A DNA stretch of 43,176 nucleotides from Deltaproteobacteria bacterium (GTDB lineage: Bacteria; Desulfobacterota; DSM-4660; Desulfatiglandales; HGW-15), in NCBI GenBank assembly GCA_016931115.1, contig JAFGFM010000091.1, forward strand, positions 1-43,176, given 5' to 3'. Below the pieces are notes generated by a model. That model ran no database searches. It was not told the origin of the DNA and worked only from the letters and a program-made list of their open reading frames with translations. How positions within the stretch are numbered: position 1 is the first letter of the stretch; each line of letters starts with the position of its first letter. The position numbers and the translations under genes were made by a program. Positions 27,479-35,387 of this stretch are shown one piece after another.

Positions 27479-29929
27479 TCATGGGTTTAGCCTGCTTATC
27501 TCCATAGAAGGTGTGAGTGCCCTGTTAACCTTACTTACTACAATCTCTTTCTCCACATGAAATACTGTATATTGTCTGATATCCCTTGATGAGGCCCCTG
27601 CCTGGACTATATATTCACCGGCCTCTGCCACCCATGATGAGGCATCAGTATCAAAACTGGCAAGACCCCTTGAGTCAAGGGTGAATGTAACTGTTTCTAT
27701 CTCTCCCGGATTTAACATCCTTGTCTTTGTAAATGCCTTCAGTTCTTTGGAAGGCTTTTTGATTTTTACTGAAGGCGCTGAGATATATAACTGAACCACC
27801 TCGCGGCCCGGCAAATCCCCAATGTTTTTTATATCAAGGGAAATTGTGACAGCATCTTTAAATTCAGCCGTATTGAGTTTCATGTTGGTGTATTCAAATG
27901 AGGTGTAGGAGAGACCATGCCCGAACTCATATGCTACAGGCACATTAAAGGTGCCATAATACCTGTACCCCACATATATATCCTCTTCATACACTGACCT
28001 TGCGGGTATTTTACGCATGAATGGCAGCAGGGCCTCATTCGCCTTTTTCTCTTCATCTGTCATGGGGAGCTCTATCCCCGGAAAGCTTTTAGCTGAAGGC
28101 ACATCATCATATTTCACAGGAAATGTGGATGTGAGTTTACCTGACGGGTTTACTGCACCGCGCAGGATATCTGCTATTGCGTTACCTGTCTCCTGTCCGG
28201 GCTGCCATGCGAGGAGTATTGCATCTGGAAAATCCCTCCATGATGCCACATCTATCACCCCGCCGATATTCAGAATAACTACTGTCTTTTTTTTCTTTAA
28301 CCTGAATTCTGTGCTGACATCTTTTATAAGGGCCTTCTCATATTCTGTGAGGTAAAAATCACCTGGCTCAGCCTTTCTATCACCGCCCTCACCGGAGTTT
28401 CGTCCTATGGTGATAAGGGAGATATCCATTATTTCTGCAAGCCTTCGGGTCTCTTCTATATTACTCTTCATTTCAGGGATGGGAGGCATACCCAAAAATG
28501 CCATCTTAGGCTTTTCCCTTTTCTCTTCAGCATCTTTCATATAGTTTAGGTATATTTCCATAATAGTTTCATCAACTGAGTAACCTGCATTCTTGAGCCC
28601 TTCAACAAGGGAGACACTGTAACCCTCATTTACATCGCCGCTCCCTGTGCCGCCTGTGATTATTTTGTAGGATGAGTTACCGAATACAGCCACATTCTTA
28701 ATCCTACCTGCAAATGGGAGGGCCTTTTCATTATTTTTTAAAAGGATCATGCCATCAGCAGCCGCCCTTCTTGCTGTTAACGCGTTTGCGGTCAGGTCAG
28801 GATTGTCTTGATATTTATAGCCATTGAATCTCGGGGTATTAACTATTATATTGAGTATCCTCTCCACATTCTGATCCAGTATCTTTTCATCAAGCCTGCC
28901 CTCCTTAACCGCCTTTTCTATCTCCTTTGACTGATCCCTGTTACCTGGCATTATAAGGTCATTACCTGCATTCATCTGTGCTACTACATCAGAGCCTCCG
29001 CCCCAGTCTGTCATTACATAACCCTTAAAGCCCCATTCATCACGTAGGATCTTTGTTAAGAGGTCATGGCTTTCAGAGGTGTAGACTCCATTTATTTTAT
29101 TGTATGAAGACATTACTGTCCATGGTTCTGAATCCTGAACTGCTATTCTGAAACCCTCAAGGTAAAGCTCCCTCAGTGCCCTTTCACTCACGATGGTGTC
29201 AACGCTTTGCCGATTTGTCTCCTGGTTGTTTGCTGCAAAGTGTTTAATTGATGTGCCAACACCCCTTGACTGAATGCCCTTTACCATTGCGGCAGCCATC
29301 TTACCTGTAACAACAGGGTCTTCTGAATAATACTCAAAATTTCTGCCGCACAGGGGGTTTCTGTGGAGGTTCATGCCGGGGCCAAGTATGGCATCAACAC
29401 CATATTCAAGCACCTCATTACCCATTGCTTCCCCAACCTCTGTAACAACCCCTGTATCCCATGTGGATGCAAGGAGTGTAGCAATAGGAAATGCAGTGCA
29501 GTAGAACTTTCGTGTCTCTCCGTCCCTGTCAGGGTTTATCCTTAAGCCCGCAGGCCCGTCTGCCACGACCATTGTTTTTATGCCTAAATCAGGTATCTCG
29601 ACTGTCCTGCCTGCGGCTCCCGGCGCAATCTTTTTAATTTTCGCAACCATTGCATCATATTCAGGGTCAGGCTCCTTTGATTTTCCTGAAAGAGCGCCAA
29701 ACGGGTTATCGCCCTCCGGCAGGTTTTCCAGCATGGAAGGGGGAATATCCATGCCTGTTCCAGTTACAAGCATGGCCTTTTCATGAAGGGTCATGGCCTT
29801 TATGATTTCAGGGATGTTTGATTTATCAAGTTTTGGTCTCACTGCTGGTTTGTTATCACATGACCCTGTTAATAGAAAAATGATGGATAAAAATGACAAG
29901 GTGAATATCCTCCTCATATCAATGCGCAT
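27479..29929 (-). CDS. Glycoside hydrolase family 3 lipoprotein (beta-glucosidase-like)
   Basis: An 816-aa GH3 enzyme with a lipoprotein signal (FLLTGSC, Cys24). The catalytic nucleophile is Asp308 in GYVMTDWGGGSD, the substrate-site KHFAANNQE is near 240, and the (beta/alpha)6 sandwich domain contains GRNSGEGGDRK with the probable acid/base Glu. A fibronectin III-like domain closes the protein. It probably hydrolyses beta-glucosides or xylosides at the cell envelope. GGAGG lies just before ATG 29929. Its presence among cupins and a radical SAM gene suggests deglycosylation of a glycoside whose aglycone is used (inference). Confidence 0.93.
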   Translation of the reverse strand: MRIDMRRIFTLSFLSIIFLLTGSCDNKPAVRPKLDKSNIPEIIKAMTLHEKAMLVTGTGMDIPPSMLENLPEGDNPFGALSGKSKEPDPEYDAMVAKIKKIAPGAAGRTVEIPDLGIKTMVVADGPAGLRINPDRDGETRKFYCTAFPIATLLASTWDTGVVTEVGEAMGNEVLEYGVDAILGPGMNLHRNPLCGRNFEYYSEDPVVTGKMAAAMVKGIQSRGVGTSIKHFAANNQETNRQSVDTIVSERALRELYLEGFRIAVQDSEPWTVMSSYNKINGVYTSESHDLLTKILRDEWGFKGYVMTDWGGGSDVVAQMNAGNDLIMPGNRDQSKEIEKAVKEGRLDEKILDQNVERILNIIVNTPRFNGYKYQDNPDLTANALTARRAAADGMILLKNNEKALPFAGRIKNVAVFGNSSYKIITGGTGSGDVNEGYSVSLVEGLKNAGYSVDETIMEIYLNYMKDAEEKREKPKMAFLGMPPIPEMKSNIEETRRLAEIMDISLITIGRNSGEGGDRKAEPGDFYLTEYEKALIKDVSTEFRLKKKKTVVILNIGGVIDVASWRDFPDAILLAWQPGQETGNAIADILRGAVNPSGKLTSTFPVKYDDVPSAKSFPGIELPMTDEEKKANEALLPFMRKIPARSVYEEDIYVGYRYYGTFNVPVAYEFGHGLSYTSFEYTNMKLNTAEFKDAVTISLDIKNIGDLPGREVVQLYISAPSVKIKKPSKELKAFTKTRMLNPGEIETVTFTLDSRGLASFDTDASSWVAEAGEYIVQAGASSRDIRQYTVFHVEKEIVVSKVNRALTPSMEISRLNP

Positions 29930-30251
29930 CTTTTCCTCCTTTTTAAAAGAACAATGCCCCTGACATGGTAATATATTTATTTGTCCTGTATCAGGATGAA
30001 AAATATAATTACTTAAATTTACTGAAATATTTATTAATTTTTTACTGGAAATAAATCAAGCGAAATCAATTAAAGTTTAGGGCACATGGTGCAAGGAAAA
30101 TGATGACTATAAATGTAGGGGCAGACCCCTGTGTCTGCCCGGCGATGAAGGTTCATATCTACGAAACCGGGAGGACACGCAGGTCCACCCCTACAGGTTT
30201 TAACCGAACAAATGGATGCCCGTTTGCACGGGTAGGATGAAACTATTTTCA
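29930..30251. other. Gap with a dispersed repeat, no gene
   Basis: 322 bases between the GH3 and radical SAM genes. It holds the 82-base repeat copy at 30114-30195. The frame open across it on the minus strand is made by the repeat. The part next to GH3 is AT-rich and probably carries its promoter, with no clear hexamers. Confidence 0.6.
30114..30195. repeat. GTAGGGGC-type dispersed repeat, full copy 1
   Basis: It starts TGTAGGGGCAGACC and ends CCACCCCTACA; the ends are imperfect inverted repeats of about 28 bases and the left end folds on itself (GGCAGAC / GTCTGCC). It is strongly similar to 37784-37865 (same length, shared GACACGCAGGTCC core). Confidence 0.85.
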
Positions 30252-31049
30252 TCAGAATGTATATAAATCCTTTAACCGCCCAAGCCTGCCTTTTCTTTCA
30301 CTCCCTATATAATAGTCATCGCCAACGAGCACCAGCACACGGGGGCCGCCTGATTCATTCTGGTTTGGCGGAAAATATTCTATCATCTCTGGCACCTGAT
30401 CAACAAGCTTCTTTGCCTTCCCAATACGCATAAGTGGAAAATCGCCGAATGTAATCCCTGATGCACCATAATGGGCCTTCATCTCAGCCGACAGAGTGCT
30501 GTCTGGCTCTTTTGTGATGATAATAATCACATGTGTCCTGAACTGGCTCTTCCACTCTTCCGGTATCTCATCCATTACCTTAACGATATTGTCAAGGCTC
30601 TTTGCCCTGCCTGTTAACCCATCATAGTTTTTATGGAATTTATCCATGCTTATAAAGGTCATGAGTGGTACAGTGGTGGCTTCCATATACCTGAAAAAGA
30701 AGTCATAAGTTCTTGAGTAATCATCAAACCATGAGCCATTGGTGTTGTAAGAGGGTGATTGCCCTGCAAGCGCGGTTTGTATAAGAACATCTACCAGGGT
30801 CTTTCCCTGATCCTCCCAAAGGGTGGGCTCTCCGCCTGTATAATTCATGTTCCAGTATGAACCAGGTATGCTCTTGCAGTCATCAAGGGCGTTTATTAGC
30901 TGGCTCCATGATAGTTTGTATCCTGGTTTTATTATATGATCCTCTGCCTCACCCACATAGATATACCCGCAGTGTTCGCAGTTGAAGTTGCATTTATGAA
31001 GCAGGGAGACCCCCATGATATTTGTCGGTTTGCGTCCGATATATTCCAT
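30252..31049 (-). CDS. Radical SAM protein
   Basis: A 265-aa protein with the radical SAM cluster CNFNCEHC (Cys20, 24, 27) and the SAM-binding NYTGGEPTLW near 90. It has no C-terminal SPASM-type Cys cluster, so only one [4Fe-4S] is expected. The C-terminal part (GGPRVLVLVGDDYYIGSERKGRLGRL) is not a domain I recognise. ATG 31049 is chosen because GGAGG lies six bases upstream; the frame starts six codons earlier at GTG. Substrate unknown. No obvious RiPP precursor is adjacent. Confidence 0.85.
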   Translation of the reverse strand: MEYIGRKPTNIMGVSLLHKCNFNCEHCGYIYVGEAEDHIIKPGYKLSWSQLINALDDCKSIPGSYWNMNYTGGEPTLWEDQGKTLVDVLIQTALAGQSPSYNTNGSWFDDYSRTYDFFFRYMEATTVPLMTFISMDKFHKNYDGLTGRAKSLDNIVKVMDEIPEEWKSQFRTHVIIIITKEPDSTLSAEMKAHYGASGITFGDFPLMRIGKAKKLVDQVPEMIEYFPPNQNESGGPRVLVLVGDDYYIGSERKGRLGRLKDLYTF

Positions 31050-31119
31050 GAAAGCCTCCGCGATCACAGGTGATCAATAAGTTACTCTTTTTTATTTGTT
31101 AGTGTAGCTTCTCTAAAAA

Positions 31120-31230
31120 TGAACATCCAACATCGAACGTCCAACTTTCAACTCCCAATGAAAAACAAAAACAATGTGTTCTGCCTTCCATTGAACATTG
31201 GATGTTGAATGTTGAACGTTGGAAGTTCAT
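31120..31230. repeat. GAACATCCAAC-type inverted repeat
   Basis: Left part (TGAACATCCAACATCGAACG at 31120) and right part (GAACATTGGATGTTGAATG, then GTTGGAAGTTCA ending near 31230) are imperfect inverted copies built from a degenerate GAACGTCCAAC unit. It lies in the gap between a lipoprotein gene and the radical SAM gene. I recall similar palindromic elements in other Desulfobacterota genomes, from memory only. Confidence 0.65.
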
Positions 31231-31269
31231 CTTTTTTATGTTTTTATATTCAAGGCCATCCTACGAAAA

Positions 31270-33150
31270 CTACCACCCTGTTGTTAGCCCTGTGCCTGCA
31301 TAAAAATAGCCGATCGCCTCTATCTCATGGATCTTGCCATTTCTGATCTTGAATACATGTGCCGCAGGTAGTTCAAATGGCCCCCACTCATTGGCAAACT
31401 CAGTGATCCCGGGTACACCGGTAATCTTCATGACCTTTGGCTCCCCATTGTGGCGGAATATGGAAAAGACAAATACAAGCCCCTTTTCCTCATCAACCGC
31501 AAATATGCGCCTGTCAGTAATGTCGGCAATATAGCTTAGCCTTCCGGTATTTAGCTGATCTGAGCACTTGTACGTACTGAAAATGTCCACGCCCTTTTTC
31601 CCTGTACGGTCATTGGCTGCAATCCCGCCGTTTTCGCGACGTTCGCACTCATCTGCAAAGGGCGCCACGGTGCCATTATTCTGAACAATGGCTTCGTAAT
31701 AGAGATTTGCTATCTCGATCATCTTTTCCCTTGGTGTGCGCTCCATCTTGGGCTGGCGCTCAAGGAATGCAGGGCGAAGCGCTGACATATTTGGATTCAA
31801 GGGTTCACCCTTTTCATTATGCACCACAAGGTGATCGATCTGGCTTATCTCATTATCAACAACCTTCAACCTCACCGCTGCAATGGTTGGGTTTTTATTC
31901 TCCTCTATCACTCCCATGAAGGCCACCTCGCCAGTGTCAGGGTCAGCAACTATTATCTTGAATTCAGTCGGGCCTCCTGTTGCTGTCTTCCAGAGCCCTT
32001 CGCCTATGGTGATCTTTTTATTATTTTCTACAATCTCTGCATTTGCTGCGAGTGGGAGACCTGCCGGATCGTTCTTTGCAAGGGCGGCAAGATATTGATC
32101 CATGATTCCGCTGAGACAGTCCCGGGTGCATGTCCAGCCATCAGATGCATGGTAGGGCATGCCGAGTGCTGCAATGGCCTCGATTTCGTAGATTTTACCG
32201 CTTCTTATCTTGTAGATATGACCGGCACCCACATTAAACTGTCCCCAGCTGTTCGCGCTTTCGGTGACACCGGGCATGTTGACTATGGGAAGGGGATCGG
32301 GTTCGCCATCATGGTTGAACATGGAGAATATCATTACAAGCCCCATCTCCTCATCTATAGCCACGAGCCTGCGCTGGTTGATGTCAGAGATATATCTCAT
32401 GATGCCGGTGCTGAGCTGCTCCCCGCATTTCATGCGGCCAAATGCAGCCATTGCACCAAAGGTTGTTGCTGAATTTTCAGGGACAGGGGCCTGATTATTG
32501 GCAGCGGTGATGCCCCCTTCATGTCTCTCGCATTCATCAGCAAATGGTGCAACAGTGCCATCACTCTGTTCAATGGCGTCATAGTAGGCATTGGCTGCCC
32601 TGAACATCTCTTCACGTGACACCCTTTCGGAGGGATCAAGCCTCTGAACAAGTCCCGGGCGGGGTTTTAAAAGCCCCTCTGGCATGGGTTCAGCGATCTG
32701 TCTCCAGATCATGTGGTCGATCTCTTTTATCTCTCCATTAACAAGCTTAAGGCGTATAGCCACCTGAACAGGTTTGTCCTTTTCCTGAAGAAGGCCCATA
32801 TATCCTATCTGGTCAAGCACAGGGTCAGCAACATAGATATTATATCCTGTAGTGCCGGGGCCTGTTGTGTTTTCCCAGAGACCTTTACCTATTGGCATGA
32901 TCTCTGTGTTTTCAACCAGCTTTACATCTTTTGATAGAGGAAGACCTGCCGGGTCATGCTTAACAAGTGCATCAAGATACTGATCCATAAGCTTTATGAG
33001 TGGATCACGTTTTGAGACCTCTGGTACATTTGATGCTGCCGGCTCTGCATCTTTCCTGGCTGCATCAGGTGAATCAGATGGTGAAGAACATGCAGAAAAT
33101 AAAAATGCGGAAACAAAAAATAAAAGAGTTAAATATAATAATTTTTTCAT
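31270..33150 (-). CDS. Two-module NTF2-like lipoprotein, paralog 1
   Basis: A 626-aa lipoprotein (lipobox FSAC, then a Ser/Asp-rich linker). Two copies of a module of about 280 residues follow (about 50-345 and 346-626). Each module has MDQYLxAL.KxDPAG, IGxGLW, FADECERxExG, a Cys near the KCGEQL/KCSDQL position, AVDEExGLV.xFS.F.H.GEP and AAH.xKIRxGKI.EIEAI, and ends in Gly-Trp. The fold looks like paired NTF2/SnoaL-like domains. Conserved Cys in FADEC and KC may form a disulfide. Function unknown; a periplasmic or outer-membrane binding or catalytic role is likely. It is 113 bases downstream of paralog 2. Confidence 0.85.
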   Translation of the reverse strand: MKKLLYLTLLFFVSAFLFSACSSPSDSPDAARKDAEPAASNVPEVSKRDPLIKLMDQYLDALVKHDPAGLPLSKDVKLVENTEIMPIGKGLWENTTGPGTTGYNIYVADPVLDQIGYMGLLQEKDKPVQVAIRLKLVNGEIKEIDHMIWRQIAEPMPEGLLKPRPGLVQRLDPSERVSREEMFRAANAYYDAIEQSDGTVAPFADECERHEGGITAANNQAPVPENSATTFGAMAAFGRMKCGEQLSTGIMRYISDINQRRLVAIDEEMGLVMIFSMFNHDGEPDPLPIVNMPGVTESANSWGQFNVGAGHIYKIRSGKIYEIEAIAALGMPYHASDGWTCTRDCLSGIMDQYLAALAKNDPAGLPLAANAEIVENNKKITIGEGLWKTATGGPTEFKIIVADPDTGEVAFMGVIEENKNPTIAAVRLKVVDNEISQIDHLVVHNEKGEPLNPNMSALRPAFLERQPKMERTPREKMIEIANLYYEAIVQNNGTVAPFADECERRENGGIAANDRTGKKGVDIFSTYKCSDQLNTGRLSYIADITDRRIFAVDEEKGLVFVFSIFRHNGEPKVMKITGVPGITEFANEWGPFELPAAHVFKIRNGKIHEIEAIGYFYAGTGLTTGW

Positions 33151-33194
33151 AAATGGCCCCCTGGTATTAAATGATATATGAGGTTTTTAATAAA

Positions 33195-33249
33195 TGTAGG
33201 GGCACGCAGCAGCGTGCCCGGTCTGGCACGATGCCTCGTACCCCCACAG
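33195..33249. repeat. GTAGGGGC-type repeat, short variant
   Basis: Begins GTAGGGGCACGCAGCAGCGTGCCC (a self-complementary left arm, first 20 shown in part) and ends near TCGTACCCCCACA. It lies between the two paralogous lipoprotein genes. Confidence 0.7.
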
Positions 33250-33263
33250 TCGGGTCGATATAA

Positions 33264-35216
33264 TTATTCCCAGCCTGTTGTTATGCCATGCTCTGCCATA
33301 TAACCTATTGCCTCGATCTCGTAAATCTTACCACCTCTGATCTTATAGATATGTGCGGCAGGCAGGTCAAATGCACCAAAATCATTGGTACGTTCTGTTA
33401 CGCCTGGCACCCCTTTAATCTTCATGACCTTTGGTTCACCTGTATGGCGGAAGATAGAAAAGGCAAAAACAAGCCCCTTTTCCTCATCAACCGCAAAAAC
33501 CCTGCGGTCTGTAATATCGGTAATATAGCTCATGACACCTGTGCTCAGCTGCTCACCGCACTTCATCTGTCCGAATGCAGCCATTGCCTGCATCATTGCA
33601 TCTGCATCCTTTGGCAGCGGGTCAGGATTGTTAGCAGATATTATCCCGTTTTCGCGGCGCTGGCATTCATCAGCAAATGGGGCTACACCGCCATTATCCT
33701 GTACAATGGCCTCGTAATAGGAGTTGGCTATCTCAATCATCTTTTCGCGTGCAATACGTTCCATCTTGGGCAGACGCTCAAGTAGAGCTGGCCGCACAGC
33801 CGACATGTTTTTGTGCAGGGGTTCACCCTTTTCATTATGAACAACAAGGTGGTCGATTTTTGCTATCTGTTTATTTTCTATCTTGAGTCGTATAGCTGCT
33901 ATGGTGGGCTTTTTATTCTCCTCAATCACACCCATAAAGGCCACCTCATCAGCCGCCTCATCGGCAACTATGATTTTAAATTCTGTGGGGCCTGCTGTGG
34001 CTGTCTTCCATAGCCCTTCGCCTATGGGTGTCTTTTTAGTATTTTCTACAAGCACTGCATCTGCTGCAATGGGTGCAAGGGTCGGGTCATTCTTTGCAAG
34101 GGCTACAAGGTACTGATCCATCTTTTCTTCAAGGCATTTTCTGTTGCAGCTCCAGCCGTCATCACCCTGATAAGGTGCATCAAGTATGGCCATTGCCTCT
34201 ATCTCATAGATCTTACCGTTCCTTATCTTGTATATATGAGCAGCCGGGACAGTAAACTTGCCCCACTCGTTTTTACGTTCTGTCAGCCCTGGTATATTTA
34301 CAATGGGCATTGGGTCAGGTTCACCGTCATGGTTGAACACTGAGTATACCATTACAAGCCCCATCTCCTCATCTATTGCAGCAGGGCGGATCTGGTTGAT
34401 GTCTGTTATATATCTCCACATGCCTGTATCCATCTGCTGTGCGCAGGTCATTTTCATAAATGTAAGCATACCGCCGGCTGATGTCATTGCACCATCCCCC
34501 ATTTGCGGGTTCTGATTATTTGCGGTGGTCATACCGTTTTCATTACGCTGGCACTCATCAGCATATGGGGCAATAGAGCCGTCATTCAGTTCAAGTGAAG
34601 GATAATAGCTAAGTGCCGCCTTCAGCATCTCATCCCTGGGGGTCTTCTGTGTGTCCGGCAGTTTTTCTACAAGCGCAGGCCTTGGTTTTTTAAGCCCTTC
34701 AGGCACCGTATTACCTGCCATGGCAGAGACCGCGGGGGATACCATGTGATCTATCTCTTTAATCTCGCCATCAATTAGCTTGAGCCTTGCACCAAGCAGT
34801 ACAGGTTTACCTTCGCTTTCCATAACACCCATAAAAGCGACACGCTCCTCTTTGGGGTCTGCAACATAGATCTTGAAATCTGTTGGAAGGGCGGATGCGG
34901 TTTTCCAGAGCCCTTCACCTATGGGTGTGGGTTTGGTGTTCTGAACAATTTTGACATCCTCTGCAATGGGTATCGCAGCAGGGTCATGGCTTACCAGGGC
35001 CGCAAGATATTTATCCATAATGTTTACAAGGTCAGCCCTTGTATACCGATATTGAACCTCTGGTTCTGCAATTGGTGCTGCCTTTTCAGGTTCAGGGGTT
35101 GAACTCACATTTGCGTCTGTGGCCTGATCCTTAGTGCTGTCAGAGGGTGAAGAACATGCTGAAATAAGAAAACAGAAAACCAGTAAAAGAGTGTACAAAA
35201 CAACAGTTTTTTTCAT
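33264..35216 (-). CDS. Two-module NTF2-like lipoprotein, paralog 2
   Basis: A 650-aa paralog of the gene at 31270 with the same plan: signal plus lipobox (LLVFCFLISAC), a low-complexity linker, two modules of about 280 residues, a Cys-x3-Cys between them (WSCNRKCLEE) and terminal TTGW. All four modules in the two proteins keep FADEC and a second Cys (TCAQQM / KCGEQL). Module 2 of this protein closely matches module 2 of paralog 1, so the two-module gene was probably duplicated as a whole. ATG 35216 is chosen (GGGGAGG just upstream, signal peptide begins MKKT); the frame continues to 35240. A good promoter lies at 35359-35387. Confidence 0.85.
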   Translation of the reverse strand: MKKTVVLYTLLLVFCFLISACSSPSDSTKDQATDANVSSTPEPEKAAPIAEPEVQYRYTRADLVNIMDKYLAALVSHDPAAIPIAEDVKIVQNTKPTPIGEGLWKTASALPTDFKIYVADPKEERVAFMGVMESEGKPVLLGARLKLIDGEIKEIDHMVSPAVSAMAGNTVPEGLKKPRPALVEKLPDTQKTPRDEMLKAALSYYPSLELNDGSIAPYADECQRNENGMTTANNQNPQMGDGAMTSAGGMLTFMKMTCAQQMDTGMWRYITDINQIRPAAIDEEMGLVMVYSVFNHDGEPDPMPIVNIPGLTERKNEWGKFTVPAAHIYKIRNGKIYEIEAMAILDAPYQGDDGWSCNRKCLEEKMDQYLVALAKNDPTLAPIAADAVLVENTKKTPIGEGLWKTATAGPTEFKIIVADEAADEVAFMGVIEENKKPTIAAIRLKIENKQIAKIDHLVVHNEKGEPLHKNMSAVRPALLERLPKMERIAREKMIEIANSYYEAIVQDNGGVAPFADECQRRENGIISANNPDPLPKDADAMMQAMAAFGQMKCGEQLSTGVMSYITDITDRRVFAVDEEKGLVFAFSIFRHTGEPKVMKIKGVPGVTERTNDFGAFDLPAAHIYKIRGGKIYEIEAIGYMAEHGITTGWE

Positions 35217-35358
35217 AAGACCTCCCCTTTTGTGGCCCATAAAACCGTTTCAGATATGGTATATCCTTACATACCCCCGGATATCCCGGTTTTAAAGGCG
35301 TAATTTATTGATGTTTAAGTTAAATTTTTTAAAAAGGCGCTGCTCCTGCCGGAAATGA

Positions 35359-35387
35359 ACTATAGGAATATAGGCTTTATGTGTCAA
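35359..35387 (-). promoter_or_regulatory. Strong sigma-70-type promoter for the lipoprotein pair
   Basis: Minus strand TTGACA (35382-35387), 17 bases, TATAGT (35359-35364). The -35 overlaps the stop of the upstream CoA ligase gene, so the lipoprotein genes have their own promoter and a leader of about 135 bases. Confidence 0.6.
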
